In this document: piece by piece, positions 1-8,623 of the stretch
Position numbering within the stretch: position 1 is the stretch's first letter
How the letters are laid out: every line of letters starts with the position of its first letter
Assembly (NCBI GenBank): GCA_902805885.1
Contig: CADCUM010000079.1
Location: 1 to 64,000 of the forward strand
Direction: 5' to 3'
Source: an uncultured Nocardioides sp.
Lineage (GTDB): Bacteria > Actinomycetota > Actinomycetes > Propionibacteriales > Nocardioidaceae
DNA: 64,000 bases
Position numbers and translations under genes: made by a program
The notes under the pieces: generated by a model
Databases searched by the model: none
Told to the model about the DNA's origin: nothing
Seen by the model: only the letters and a program-made list of their open reading frames with translations

Positions 1-156
1 GTGGCACACGTCTCCAGCGTGATGACGCTCCTGCCCGGCGACGTCATCCTCACCGGCACGCCCGAGGGTGTCGGTCCGATGGAGGTGGGCGACGAGGTCG
101 AGGTCGTCGTCGCCGGCCTCGGCTCCCTGACCAACCCCGTGACCCGCAGGAATTGA
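1..156 (+). CDS. Fumarylacetoacetate hydrolase family protein, C-terminal end (partial)
   Basis: Only the last 51 codons are present; the gene begins before the window. The reading frame open from base 1 ends in TGA at 154-156. The visible part contains [10 protein letters not shown] followed by a Gly/Asp/Val-rich strand, which is the typical C-terminal core of the FAH superfamily (fumarylpyruvate hydrolases, acylpyruvases and 5-oxopent-3-ene-1,2,5-tricarboxylate decarboxylase-like enzymes). Substrate cannot be told from this fragment. The next gene, gltX, starts just after the stop, so the two are probably co-transcribed; an FAH gene directly before gltX is a recurrent actinobacterial arrangement. 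Confidence 0.85.
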   Translation: MAHVSSVMTLLPGDVILTGTPEGVGPMEVGDEVEVVVAGLGSLTNPVTRRN

Positions 157-164
157 GCACCCAC

Positions 165-1649
165 ATGAGCACCCCCGGCTCCCCGTCGGACTCCGTCCGC
201 GTCCGCTACTGCCCGTCCCCGACCGGATCGCCCCACGTCGGCCTGGCCCGGACCGCGCTCTTCAACTGGGCGTTCGCCCGCCACCACGGCGGCACGATCG
301 TGTTCCGGATGGAGGACACCGACAAGGAGCGCAACAGCTCTGAGTCCTACGACGCCATCCTCGACCTGTGGCGCTGGCTGGGGCTGACCTGGGACGAGGG
401 CATCGAGAAGGGCGGGCCGCACGGTCCCTACCGCCAGAGCGAGCGGGGCGACATCTACGCCGACGTGCTGGCACGGCTGCGCGCGTCGTCGTACACCTAC
501 GACTGCTTCTGCACGAACGAGGAGGTCGAGGCGCGGCGCAAGGCCAGGGGCTCGAAGGTGATGGGGTACGACGGCTTCTGCCGCGAGCTGTCGACGGACC
601 AGCGGGCGGCCTTCGAGGCCGAGGGGCGCGCACCCGTCGTGCGCTTCCGGATGCCCGACGGTGAGATCACCTTCACCGACCTCGTCCGCGGGGACATCAC
701 CTTCCAGACGGAGTTCGTCCCCGACTTCGCGCTCTCGCGAGCCAACGGCGACCCCCTCTACACGCTGGTCAACCCCGTGGACGACGCGTTGATGGGGATC
801 ACCCACGTGCTGCGCGGGGAGGACCTTCTCTCCAGCACGCCGCGCCAGATCGCGCTGTTCGAGGGGCTCAAGGCGATCGGCGTCGCGCAGGCGACGCCGG
901 CCTACGGCCACCTGCCCTACGTCATGGGCGAGGGCAACAAGAAGCTCTCCAAGCGCGACCCCGAGGCCCACATGGAGCTCTACCGCGAGCAGGGCTTCCT
1001 GCCGGAGGGGCTGCTCAACTACCTCGCCCTCCTCGGGTGGGCGATCGCCGGTGATCGCGACGTGTTCTCCCTCGACGAGATGGTCGAGGCCTTCGAGCTC
1101 GCCGACGTGAACCCCAACCCCGCCCGGTTCGACCTCAAGAAGGCCGAGGCGATCAACGCCTCCCACATGCGGCTGCTGAGCGTCGAGGAGGTCACCGAGC
1201 GCGTGCTGCCGTTCCTCGCGAAGGAGGGCGTCGTCGCGGATCCGCCCACCGAGGAGGAGGCGCGGCTCCTCGCGCAGGCGATGCCGCTCGTGGCCGAGCG
1301 GATCAACAAGCTCGCCGAGGCGCCCGCCATGCTCGACTTCCTGTTCGTCGACGAGGCCGGCTTCACCCGCGACCCCGACGACGTCGCCGAGCTGCTGGAC
1401 GAGACCGGTCGCAGCGTCGTCCAGGCGTCGTACGACGCCCTCGGCGGCCTCGAGGAGTGGACGACCGCCTCGATCGAGGAGGCCCTGCGCACCGCGCTCA
1501 TCGAGGGGCTGTCGCTCAAGCCGCGGGTGGCGTTCGGACCGGTGCGGGTGGCCGTCACCGGACGGCGCATCAGCCCGCCGCTGTTCGAGTCGATGGAGCT
1601 CCTGGGTCGCGAGCGCAGCCTGTCCCGGCTGCAGTCCGCGCTGGGCTGA
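165..1649 (+). CDS. gltX: Glutamyl-tRNA synthetase
   Basis: Class I aminoacyl-tRNA synthetase that charges tRNA-Glu with glutamate; 494 aa, normal for the family. The HIGH-type motif is [12 protein letters not shown] (HVGL at about residues 24-27) and the KMSKS-type motif is KLSKR near residue 260. I chose ATG 165 over the in-frame TTG at 153: an AGGA at 148-151 is placed for the ATG but lies almost on top of the TTG. No glnS is in view. In many actinobacteria this enzyme is non-discriminating and also charges tRNA-Gln, later corrected by GatCAB. A tRNA-Gln and a tRNA-Glu follow about 1 kb downstream, which fits but does not prove that role. Confidence 0.97.
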   Translation: MSTPGSPSDSVRVRYCPSPTGSPHVGLARTALFNWAFARHHGGTIVFRMEDTDKERNSSESYDAILDLWRWLGLTWDEGIEKGGPHGPYRQSERGDIYADVLARLRASSYTYDCFCTNEEVEARRKARGSKVMGYDGFCRELSTDQRAAFEAEGRAPVVRFRMPDGEITFTDLVRGDITFQTEFVPDFALSRANGDPLYTLVNPVDDALMGITHVLRGEDLLSSTPRQIALFEGLKAIGVAQATPAYGHLPYVMGEGNKKLSKRDPEAHMELYREQGFLPEGLLNYLALLGWAIAGDRDVFSLDEMVEAFELADVNPNPARFDLKKAEAINASHMRLLSVEEVTERVLPFLAKEGVVADPPTEEEARLLAQAMPLVAERINKLAEAPAMLDFLFVDEAGFTRDPDDVAELLDETGRSVVQASYDALGGLEEWTTASIEEALRTALIEGLSLKPRVAFGPVRVAVTGRRISPPLFESMELLGRERSLSRLQSALG

Positions 1650-1659
1650 GGGCGCCGCG

Positions 1660-2652
1660 ATGACCGCCCAGCCGCCGCCGGACTTCCGGCCCCAGTTCCA
1701 CGAGCTCCACCGGGTCGGCCGGCCCGGCGAGTGGCGCTCCATCGTCGGTGCCCTGCTCCTGCTCGCGCTGGTGTTCGGTGCCGTGCCGGTGCTCTTCGGC
1801 CTCGTCGCGATGGGTGCGCTGCTCGCCACCGGCGCCTCGGCTGCGGAGGCGGCGGCGACCCTCGACATCACGCAGGAGGCGACCCCGCTGGGCCTCGCCC
1901 TGCTCAACGTCGTGCTCGGGGCGGCCATCCTCGCGACGTGGCTCGTCTCCTGGCTGATGCACCGGCTCAAGCCGCGCTGGCTGTCCTCGATCGCGCCGCG
2001 ACTGCGGTGGCGCTACCTCCTGGTCTGCGTCCCGCTCTCGTTCGTGGCGCTGTTCGCGAGCCTCGCGGTCGCGATGCTGCTCGGGTCGTTCTTCCCGGTC
2101 CCGGAGGGTCAGGTGCCGGCCGGCGGGATCAACGAGTTCACCACCCGCACCCGCGACTTCCTCATCGTCATCGCGCTCCTCACGCCGTTCCAGGCGGCGG
2201 GGGAGGAGTACGTCTTCCGCGGCTACCTCACCCAGGCGTTCGGCTCGCTGTTCGCCGACCGTCGGGTCTCGCTGGTCCTGGCGGTCCTCGCTCCCGCCTT
2301 CATCTTCGCCCTCTTCCACGGGCTGACCCAGGACCTGCCCGTCTTCATCGACCGGCTCGCGTTCGGGATCGTCGCCGGCATCCTGGTCATCAAGACCGGC
2401 GGCCTCGAGGCCGCCATCGCGATGCACGTGCTCAACAACTTCGCCGCGTTCGGCCTGGCGCTGGCGTTCGGAGACCTGACCGAGGCGCTCACCGCCTCGG
2501 GCGGGGGGACCTGGTGGACGATCCCCTCGACCATCACCCAGTCGGTCACCTACCTGGTGATGGCCCTGGTGGTCGCGAAGGCGATGAGGCTCGACGACCG
2601 GGGGCCGGTGGTCGGCGCACCCCGATTGGTGGGCCCGAGGCGTGCCGTGTAA
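1660..2652 (+). CDS. CPBP-family intramembrane metalloprotease (CAAX/Abi type)
   Basis: A 330-aa polytopic membrane protein. A soluble N-terminus of about 30 residues is followed by several hydrophobic helices. The catalytic motifs of the CPBP (Abi/Rce1-like) family are visible: EEYVFRG (EExxxR) at about residues 185-191, FALFHG (FxxxH) near 217, and a C-terminal HVLNN. Members are membrane glutamate-type proteases involved in prenyl-protein or bacteriocin-immunity processing; the substrate here is unknown. It starts 10 bp after gltX and probably shares its transcript. The family call is firm; the biological role is not. Confidence 0.9.
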   Translation: MTAQPPPDFRPQFHELHRVGRPGEWRSIVGALLLLALVFGAVPVLFGLVAMGALLATGASAAEAAATLDITQEATPLGLALLNVVLGAAILATWLVSWLMHRLKPRWLSSIAPRLRWRYLLVCVPLSFVALFASLAVAMLLGSFFPVPEGQVPAGGINEFTTRTRDFLIVIALLTPFQAAGEEYVFRGYLTQAFGSLFADRRVSLVLAVLAPAFIFALFHGLTQDLPVFIDRLAFGIVAGILVIKTGGLEAAIAMHVLNNFAAFGLALAFGDLTEALTASGGGTWWTIPSTITQSVTYLVMALVVAKAMRLDDRGPVVGAPRLVGPRRAV

Positions 2653-2725
2653 CCTTCGTCGTCGGTTCCTCCGGGAGCCGAATGGTCATCAGGACGACCG
2701 TTCCGCGGTCGATCTGATACCCCCA

Positions 2726-2797
2726 TGGGGTATGGTGTAATTGGCAACACGGCTGGTTCTGGTCCAGTTGTTCTAGGTTCGAGTCCTAGTACCCCAG
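2726..2797 (+). tRNA. tRNA-Gln (anticodon CTG)
   Basis: A 72-nt cloverleaf. The acceptor stem TGGGGTA (2726-2732) pairs with TACCCCA (2790-2796), and the discriminator base is G2797. The anticodon stem 2752-2756/2764-2768 carries loop TTCTGGT, giving anticodon CTG, which reads CAG. The T-loop contains GTTCGAGTC. CCA is not encoded. It lies 75 bp after the CPBP gene. Confidence 0.95.
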
Positions 2798-2828
2798 CGA
2801 GTCCGGCCCCCCGGGGTCGGATTTGGTT

Positions 2829-2875
2829 CGGAACTCCGTCTTCGATAGAGTTCCGACCGCCGCTCAGCGAGCGGC
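2829..2875 (+). other. Two hairpins in the spacer between the tRNA genes
   Basis: CGGAACTC (2829-2836) pairs with GAGTTCCG (2848-2855). GCCGCTC (2859-2865) pairs with GAGCGGC (2869-2875) across a 3-nt loop. The first could act in processing or termination behind tRNA-Gln; the second ends 8 nt before tRNA-Glu. No U-tract follows either, so their role is open. Confidence 0.4.
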
Positions 2876-2883
2876 ACTTGCAA

Positions 2884-2959
2884 GCCCCCGTCGTCTAGCG
2901 GCCTAGGACGTCGCCCTCTCACGGCGGTAACGCCGGTTCAAATCCGGTCGGGGGTACCA
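2884..2959 (+). tRNA. tRNA-Glu (anticodon CTC)
   Basis: The acceptor stem GCCCCCG (2884-2890) pairs with CGGGGGT (2949-2955), with discriminator A2956 and a genome-encoded CCA at 2957-2959. The anticodon loop CTCTCAC gives CTC, which reads GAG. The T-arm contains GGTTCAAATCC. It is followed within 10 nt by a strong terminator hairpin. Confidence 0.96.
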
Positions 2960-2966
2960 ACGCAAG

Positions 2967-2998
2967 CGAAGGGCCCGGTCCCAGGACCGGGCCCTTCG
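2967..2998 (+). terminator. Terminator after the tRNA genes
   Basis: A 15-bp perfect inverted repeat: CGAAGGGCCCGGTCC (2967-2981) pairs with GGACCGGGCCCTTCG (2984-2998). There is no U-run, as is common in high-GC actinobacteria. It separates the tRNA unit from the repair genes. Confidence 0.85.
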
Positions 2999-3133
2999 GC
3001 ATGTCTCCGTTCGCCGTGTCCCGCGTGCTCGGTGCCACCGCTCCGTAGGTCCCTCGCCCGTCCTGGGGACCAGAGGGCCTGTCGTGTCCGTTTCCCGCTG
3101 GTACGGCGGTGCTCAGGGCGTCAGACTCGACCC

Positions 3134-4633
3134 ATGACGCCGACGGGACACCTGGACAGCGAGGCCTGCTACCGGGCCGTCCGCAGCCGCGACCGCCGGT
3201 TCGACGGGGTCTTCTACACCGCCGTCCGCACCACCGGCATCTACTGCCGCCCCTCGTGCCCGGCTCGGACGCCGGCACCCGCCAACGTGACCTTCCACGC
3301 CACCGCGGCGAGCGCGCACGCCGCGGGCTACCGGGCCTGCAAGCGCTGCCTGCCGGACGCCACCCCGGGCAGTCCCGAGTGGGACCTGGCGGCCGACGTG
3401 GCCGGACGCGCGATGCGTCTCATCGCCGACGGAGTGGTCGACCGAGAGGGGGTCGACGGGCTGGCCCGTCGCGTCGGCTACACCCCACGCCACCTCGGCC
3501 GGCTCCTCACCCAGGAGCTGGGTGCCGCGCCCCTCGCGCTCGCTCGGGCGCGTCGGGCCCAGAGCGCCCGGGTGCTCATCGAGACCACGGACCTGCCCCT
3601 GACCGACGTCGCCTTCGCCGCCGGCTTCTCCAGCGTGCGGCAGTTCAACGAGACGCTGCGCGAGATCTACGCCGCGTCCCCCGGGGAGCTCCGCGGTCGC
3701 CGGGTCACCACGTCAGCGCGCGGCACCGTCACGGTCCGCCTGCCCGTCCGTACGCCGTTCGCAGGCCGTCGGCTGCTCGACTTCCTGGCCTACCACCTGG
3801 TGCCGGGCGTCGAGGTGGCCGGACCGGGGTGGTACGCCCGCACCCTCGACCTCCCCCACGGTCCGGGATCGGTCCGGGTGCGGCTCGCGGACATCACCAC
3901 CGGGGGCGTCGGCGCCGTGACCGCGGAGTTCTGGCTGGACGACCTGCGCGACACCGCGGCCGCCACGGAGCGGGTCCGCCGCCTCCTGGACGCCGACTGC
4001 GACCCCGGAGCCGTCGACGGGCACCTGTCGGACGACCCGGTCCTGGGCGAGCTGGCGCGCCGTACGCCGGGCCTGCGGGTGCCGGGACAGGTCGACGGCG
4101 ACGAGACAGCGGTGCGCACGGTGATCGGCCAGCAGGTCAGCGTGCTGGGGGCACGCACGGTCGCCGGGCGCATGGTCGCCGACCACGGGAGGAGGGTCGA
4201 GACACCCGTCCCCGGGCTGACGCACCTGTTCCCCGACGCCGCTACCCTCGCGGCGCTGGACCCTGCGTCGCTGCCGATGCCTCGTGCCCGAGGACGGGCG
4301 CTCGTCGGCCTCGCCACGGCGCTCGCGGAGGGCCGGGTCGTGCTCGACCGGGGCGCCGACCGTGACGACGCGCGCGGCGCGCTGCTGGCACTGCCCGGCA
4401 TCGGCCCGTGGACCGCCGACTACGTCGCGATGCGGGCACTGGGTCATCCCGACGTCTTCCTGCCCACCGACCTCGCGGTGCGCCGGGTGCTCCAGGGCCT
4501 CGGCGGCGACCCCGATCCCGAGCGGTGGAGGCCGTGGCGCTCCTACGCGCTGCTGCACCTGTGGAACACACTCGTGCCGGACAACCCGGCTGTCGCCCCG
4601 ACCACGACTGGAGACCTGACATGTGGACCGTGA
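3134..4633 (+). CDS. alkA: Ada-N/AraC-HTH/AlkA fusion: DNA-3-methyladenine glycosylase II with regulatory domain
   Basis: A 499-aa three-part alkylation-repair protein. Residues 1-85 are an Ada zinc domain with YCRPSC and CKRC, the cysteines that take up methyl groups from DNA phosphotriesters. Residues 85-190 are an AraC-type helix-turn-helix (VGYTPRHLGRLL; FAAGFSSVRQFNE). The rest is AlkA: an N-terminal domain, then the HhH-GPD segment LPGIGPWTADYVAM with the catalytic Asp in FLPTDLAVRR. It removes 3-methyladenine and other alkylated bases and probably also acts as a methylation-activated regulator. This matches the AdaA-AlkA architecture of M. tuberculosis Rv1317c. Its end overlaps ogt by 13 bp, so the two are coupled. 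Confidence 0.95.
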   Translation: MTPTGHLDSEACYRAVRSRDRRFDGVFYTAVRTTGIYCRPSCPARTPAPANVTFHATAASAHAAGYRACKRCLPDATPGSPEWDLAADVAGRAMRLIADGVVDREGVDGLARRVGYTPRHLGRLLTQELGAAPLALARARRAQSARVLIETTDLPLTDVAFAAGFSSVRQFNETLREIYAASPGELRGRRVTTSARGTVTVRLPVRTPFAGRRLLDFLAYHLVPGVEVAGPGWYARTLDLPHGPGSVRVRLADITTGGVGAVTAEFWLDDLRDTAAATERVRRLLDADCDPGAVDGHLSDDPVLGELARRTPGLRVPGQVDGDETAVRTVIGQQVSVLGARTVAGRMVADHGRRVETPVPGLTHLFPDAATLAALDPASLPMPRARGRALVGLATALAEGRVVLDRGADRDDARGALLALPGIGPWTADYVAMRALGHPDVFLPTDLAVRRVLQGLGGDPDPERWRPWRSYALLHLWNTLVPDNPAVAPTTTGDLTCGP

Positions 4634-5103
4634 TGCCCTCACCCGTGGGCGACCTGCGGATCGTGGAGCGCGACGGCGCGATCGTCGCCATCGAGTTCTC
4701 GCCCTTCAGGCAGCCCGTCGACGGCCGCCCGCTCGGGGTGCGGCAGGACGACCATCCGGTGCTCGCCGAGGCGGTGCGTCAGCTCGACGCCTACTTCGTG
4801 CGCGACCTCAAGGAGTTCGACCTGCCGCTCGCGCCGGTCGGCACCGACTTCCAGCGGCGGGTCTGGCACCAGCTGACGCTGATCGGCCACGGACAGACGG
4901 CGTCGTACGGCGAGATCGCCGGCCGGCTGGGGATGACCAACGCGGCCTCGCGCGCCGTGGGCCTGGCCAACGGCCGCAACCCTGTCCCCATCGTGGTCCC
5001 GTGCCACCGGGTCATCGGCGCGAACGGGACGCTGACCGGGTACGCCGGCGGGCTGGAGCGCAAGCAGCTGCTGCTGTCGCTGGAGCAGGACGCCCTGTTC
5101 TGA
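4621..5103 (+). CDS. ogt: Methylated-DNA--protein-cysteine methyltransferase
   Basis: A 160-aa suicide repair protein that transfers O6-methyl groups from guanine to its own cysteine. The active site VPCHRVIGANG (Cys near residue 127) and the upstream helix-turn-helix arginine-finger region are intact. The ATG at 4621 lies inside the end of alkA and is preceded by GGAG, so it is translationally coupled. With the Ada-N domain of its partner it rebuilds the functions of E. coli Ada across two proteins. Confidence 0.97.
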   Translation: MWTVMPSPVGDLRIVERDGAIVAIEFSPFRQPVDGRPLGVRQDDHPVLAEAVRQLDAYFVRDLKEFDLPLAPVGTDFQRRVWHQLTLIGHGQTASYGEIAGRLGMTNAASRAVGLANGRNPVPIVVPCHRVIGANGTLTGYAGGLERKQLLLSLEQDALF

Positions 5104-5115
5104 GCGGACTGCTCG

Positions 5116-5511
5116 TCAGTCGCCGGCCCCGGCCCGGCGCGCCACCGAGCCGAGGGCGGCACCGGCGGCTGCCGGGACCAGCACCAGGACGATCACGAAC
5201 GGGATGAACCCCGCATCGCTGACCAGCAGCTCGGTGAACGACCTGGAGCTGTCGAGCTGCGTGGCGGCGAACACGACCCACCAGCCGAGGGCGAGGGCGA
5301 CAGCCACCAGCGCCCACCACAGCAGCGCGGTCCGTGCGCCGTGCCTCACCCCGTCCACCAGCGCCCATGCCCCCGAGGCGACCACCAGCCCGGCGAAGGC
5401 CAGGAGGCCGGCGCCCAGGGCGTCCTCCGACGCCAGGGGCAGTCGGGTGACGAGGAACAGGCCGGCGCCCAGCACCGCGACGCGGACGACGACGGCGCCG
5501 GCGGTGCTCAC
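5116..5511 (-). CDS. Small four-helix membrane protein, unknown function
   Basis: 131 aa from GTG 5511. Four hydrophobic stretches are visible (about residues 5-24, 32-51, 62-85 and 101-123), with a short polar loop containing LDSSRSFTELL. The last residues are basic. I recognise no family motif. The GTG start overlaps the IclR gene stop in a GTGA, so it is co-translated with that regulator; the two genes probably form one transcript. It converges on ogt with only 12 bp between them. Confidence 0.65.
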   Translation of the reverse strand: MSTAGAVVVRVAVLGAGLFLVTRLPLASEDALGAGLLAFAGLVVASGAWALVDGVRHGARTALLWWALVAVALALGWWVVFAATQLDSSRSFTELLVSDAGFIPFVIVLVLVPAAAGAALGSVARRAGAGD

Positions 5512-6230
5512 TCCGCGGCTGCCCGTCGCAGCGACTCGGAGAGCCGTTCGGCCGCGGCGAGCACGGCGGGCGCGTGCATGCGACCGGGCTGCCGGGAGAG
5601 TCGCTCGAGCGGCCCGGAGACCGACACCGCGGCGATGATCTTGCCGCTGGGTGAGCGGACCGGCGCGGAGACGGACGCGACGCCCTGCTCGCGCTCGCCG
5701 ACCGACTGCGCCCAGCCGCGGCGACGGATGCCGGAGAGGGCCGTGGCCGAGTAGGCCGCGTTCTGGAGCCCGCGGTGCATCCGCTCGGGGTCCTCCCACG
5801 CCAGCAGCACCTGGGCGGCCGAGCCGGCCCGCATCGTCATCTGCGCGCCGACGGGGATCGTGTCGCGCAACCCGCTGGGTCGCTCGGCAGCAGCGACGCA
5901 CACGCGGTGCTCGCCCTGGCGGCGCCAGAGCTGGGCGGACTCGCCGGTGATGTCGCGCAACCGGGCCAGGACCGGGCCTGCCGCAGCCAGCAGCCGGTCC
6001 TCGCCGGCCGCCGCGGACAGCTCGGTGAGCCGCGGACCCAGGACGAAACGGCCCTGCATGTCGCGGGCGACCAGGCGGTGGTGCTCGAGGGCGACCGCCA
6101 GTCGGTGCGCGGTCGGGCGGGCGAGCCCTGTCCCGGCGACCAGCCCCGCCAGGGTCGCCGGTCCGGCCTCGAGCGCGGCCAGCACGAGTGCCGCCTTGTC
6201 GAGCACGCCGACACCTGATCCGTTGTCCAT
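5508..6230 (-). CDS. IclR-family transcriptional regulator (NdgR/LtbR-like)
   Basis: 240 aa: an N-terminal winged HTH (residues 10-60, with [18 protein letters not shown] as recognition region) and a C-terminal IclR effector domain. It is divergent from leuC. In Corynebacterium (LtbR) and Streptomyces (NdgR) the IclR gene in this exact position controls leuCD and other amino-acid genes, so the same role is inferred here. The ATG at 6230 was chosen because it sits 6 nt after a -10-like GAATAT on the minus strand, consistent with leaderless expression, and it removes an unsupported 26-residue extension. Confidence 0.9.
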   Translation of the reverse strand: MDNGSGVGVLDKAALVLAALEAGPATLAGLVAGTGLARPTAHRLAVALEHHRLVARDMQGRFVLGPRLTELSAAAGEDRLLAAAGPVLARLRDITGESAQLWRRQGEHRVCVAAAERPSGLRDTIPVGAQMTMRAGSAAQVLLAWEDPERMHRGLQNAAYSATALSGIRRRGWAQSVGEREQGVASVSAPVRSPSGKIIAAVSVSGPLERLSRQPGRMHAPAVLAAAERLSESLRRAAAE

Positions 6231-6366
6231 AATACGATATTCCCATCTCAGATCATGGGATGCAAGCCTAGGCTTGCTCCATCGCGATGCCGCGCCGGAC
6301 GGGCCCACACCGGGCGGCCGCCGCGTGCGGAAGGACCCGGACGCCGAACCAGCGGAGGAGCTGACG
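6231..6366 (+). promoter_or_regulatory. leuC / IclR divergent promoter with palindromic operator candidate
   Basis: The 136-bp gap contains a perfect 16-bp palindrome, GCAAGCCTAGGCTTGC (6262-6277), and just before it TCCCAT-N8-ATGGGA (6241-6260). A -10-like TAGGCT (6269-6274) for leuC lies inside the palindrome, so a protein bound there would block leuC transcription. AATA-CGA-TATT (6231-6241) touches the IclR start and could serve autoregulation. Operator assignment is inference from symmetry and position. Confidence 0.6.
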
Positions 6367-7785
6367 ATGGGGAAGACCCTGGCCGAGAAGGTGTGGGACG
6401 AGCACGTCGTCCGCAGCGCGCCCGGGGAGCCCGACCTCCTCTACATCGACCTCCACCTGCTCCACGAGGTGACCTCGCCCCAGGCGTTCGACGGCCTGCG
6501 CCTCGCCGGACGACGCGTACGGCGTCCCGACCTGACCCTGGCGACGGAGGACCACAACGTCCCGACGGTCGACTGGGACAAGCCGATCGCCGACCCCGTC
6601 AGTCGCCTGCAGGTCGAGACGCTGCGCAAGAACGCGGCCGAGTTCGGGGTCCGCCTCCATCCGCTCGGGGACGTCGAGCAGGGCATCGTCCACGTCGTCG
6701 GCCCCCAGCTCGGCCTCACCCAGCCCGGCATGACGATCGTGTGCGGCGACAGCCACACCTCGACGCACGGCGCCTTCGGAGCCATCGCCTTCGGCATCGG
6801 CACGTCGGAGGTCGAGCACGTGCTGGCGACCCAGACGCTGATGCAGGCCAGGCCCAGGACCATGGCGGTGACGATCGACGGATCGCTGCCACCCGGGGTG
6901 ACCGCCAAGGACCTCGTGCTGACCCTCATCGCCCACACCGGCACCGGTGGCGGCCAGGGCTACATCGTGGAGTACCGCGGCCAGGCCATCGAGGAGCTCT
7001 CCATGGAGGGCCGGATGACGGTCTGCAACATGTCCATCGAGTGGGGCGCCAAGGCCGGGATGATCGCCCCCGACCAGAAGACCTTCGACTACATCGAGGG
7101 CAAGCCCGAGGCACCCCGGGGTGCCGACTGGGACGCTGCCGTCGCCCACTGGAAGACCCTCGTCACCGACGACGACGCCGTCTTCGACGCGGAGATCGTG
7201 CTCGACGCGGCCGAGATGACGCCGTTCGTGACCTGGGGGACCAACCCCGGGCAGGGCGTGCCGCTGGGTGCCGCGGTGCCGGCTCCGGACTCGTTCGAGG
7301 ACACCGACGACCAGGTCGCCGCCCGGAACGCGCTGACCTACATGGGGCTCGAGGCAGGCACTCCGATGCGGGACATCCGCGTCGACACCGTCTTCGTCGG
7401 CTCCTGCACCAACGGCCGCATCGAGGACCTGCGCCTCGCAGCCGAGATCCTGCAGGGCCACCGGGTGGCCGACGGCACCCGGCTGCTCGTCGTACCGGGC
7501 TCGGTGCGGGTGCGGTTGCAGGCCGAGGCCGAGGGCCTGCACCAGGTGTTCACCGACGCCGGGGCGGAGTGGCGTGGCGCGGGGTGCTCGATGTGCCTGG
7601 GCATGAACCCCGACCAGCTCGCCCCCGGCGAGCGCAGCGCGTCGACGTCCAACCGCAACTTCGAGGGCCGGCAGGGCAAGGGCGGACGCACCCACCTGGT
7701 GTCGGTGCCGGTGGCCGCTGCCACTGCCGTCCGCGGCACGCTCTCGTCCCCCGCCGACCTGCAGCCCGCACACACGGAGGCCTGA
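6367..7785 (+). CDS. leuC: 3-isopropylmalate dehydratase large subunit
   Basis: 472 aa. The aconitase-family subunit carries the 4Fe-4S cluster for isomerising 2-isopropylmalate to 3-isopropylmalate in leucine synthesis. Cluster ligands are visible in GSCTNGR and CSMCLGMN; other hallmarks are [11 protein letters not shown] and [10 protein letters not shown]. The ATG at 6367 follows GCGGAGGAGCTGACG, a strong ribosome site. leuD starts 1 bp after its stop. Probably controlled by the divergent IclR gene. Confidence 0.98.
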   Translation: MGKTLAEKVWDEHVVRSAPGEPDLLYIDLHLLHEVTSPQAFDGLRLAGRRVRRPDLTLATEDHNVPTVDWDKPIADPVSRLQVETLRKNAAEFGVRLHPLGDVEQGIVHVVGPQLGLTQPGMTIVCGDSHTSTHGAFGAIAFGIGTSEVEHVLATQTLMQARPRTMAVTIDGSLPPGVTAKDLVLTLIAHTGTGGGQGYIVEYRGQAIEELSMEGRMTVCNMSIEWGAKAGMIAPDQKTFDYIEGKPEAPRGADWDAAVAHWKTLVTDDDAVFDAEIVLDAAEMTPFVTWGTNPGQGVPLGAAVPAPDSFEDTDDQVAARNALTYMGLEAGTPMRDIRVDTVFVGSCTNGRIEDLRLAAEILQGHRVADGTRLLVVPGSVRVRLQAEAEGLHQVFTDAGAEWRGAGCSMCLGMNPDQLAPGERSASTSNRNFEGRQGKGGRTHLVSVPVAAATAVRGTLSSPADLQPAHTEA

Positions 7786-7786
7786 C

Positions 7787-8386
7787 ATGGAGCCCTTCAC
7801 CACCCACACCGGCGTCGGTGTGCCCCTGCGGCGGAGCAACGTCGACACCGACCAGATCATCCCTGCGGTCTACCTCAAGCGCGTGACCCGGACCGGGTTC
7901 GAGGACGGGCTCTTCGCCGCCTGGCGCAACGACCCGGACTTCGTGCTCAACAAGCCCGAGTACGCCGCGGGGTCGGTGCTGGTGGCCGGTCCCGACTTCG
8001 GCACCGGGTCGTCGCGGGAGCACGCCGTGTGGGCTCTGCAGAACCACGGCTTCCGCGTGGTCGTCTCCTCGCGCTTCGCCGACATCTTCCGCGGGAACTC
8101 CGGCAAGGCCGGACTCCTCGCCGCCCAGGTCGACGAGAAGGTCGTGCAGCGGCTCTGGGACCACCTGGAGGCCCATCCCGGCTCCGTGGTGACGGTCGAC
8201 CTCGAGTCCAGGACGGTCCGTGCCGGCGAGGGTGCCGACGCGATCGAGGACTCCTTCGACATCGACGACTACACCCGCTGGCGCCTGCTCGAGGGCCTCG
8301 ACGACATCGGCATCACGCTCGGGCACGAGGACGTCGTGACGGCGTTCGAGGCCGCCCGTCCCTCGTGGAAGCCCGTGACGGCCTGA
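7787..8386 (+). CDS. leuD: 3-isopropylmalate dehydratase small subunit
   Basis: 199 aa, full length. The swivelling-domain partner of LeuC. Visible hallmarks: [10 protein letters not shown] at the N-terminus and [17 protein letters not shown], the substrate-phosphate/carboxylate loop. It follows leuC immediately and must be co-expressed with it. No clear terminator hairpin with a U-run follows. Confidence 0.98.
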   Translation: MEPFTTHTGVGVPLRRSNVDTDQIIPAVYLKRVTRTGFEDGLFAAWRNDPDFVLNKPEYAAGSVLVAGPDFGTGSSREHAVWALQNHGFRVVVSSRFADIFRGNSGKAGLLAAQVDEKVVQRLWDHLEAHPGSVVTVDLESRTVRAGEGADAIEDSFDIDDYTRWRLLEGLDDIGITLGHEDVVTAFEAARPSWKPVTA

Positions 8387-8469
8387 GGCCTTCGAGCCCC
8401 AGAAGTCCCGTCCCTTGCGGCTTTCGCGTGACGGTGGTGCGCCGACGCCCTGGCCGGTCCGCGGCAGCG

Positions 8470-8567
8470 CAGGGGTCGTGCGGCGGCAGGCGGGCGCCTG
8501 CACGGCGAAAAAACCCCTGCGAAATGGCCTTTCGGTGATTGTGGCGACCCTCACGGTTACCTAGCGT
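8470..8567 (+). promoter_or_regulatory. leuD-HU spacer: structured segment and HU promoter
   Basis: CAGGGGT (8470-8476) can pair with ACCCCTG (8513-8519) around an inner GCAGGC/GCCTGC hairpin (8486-8501), next to an A6 run. This may end leuCD transcription or be structured RNA. Further on, TTGTGG (8539-8544), 17 nt and TAGCGT (8562-8567) form a good promoter for the HU gene, with a leader of about 50 nt. Confidence 0.5.
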
Positions 8568-8623
8568 GCGGAGGGAGAGTCGGGCACGGGCTCGGCACCC
8601 AAGGTTCATCGGAAGGGAAGCCA

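Noticed and set aside
153..164. TTG 153 as the gltX start
   Set aside because: The ribosome site AGGA lies almost on it; ATG 165 has correct spacing and matches the family N-terminus.
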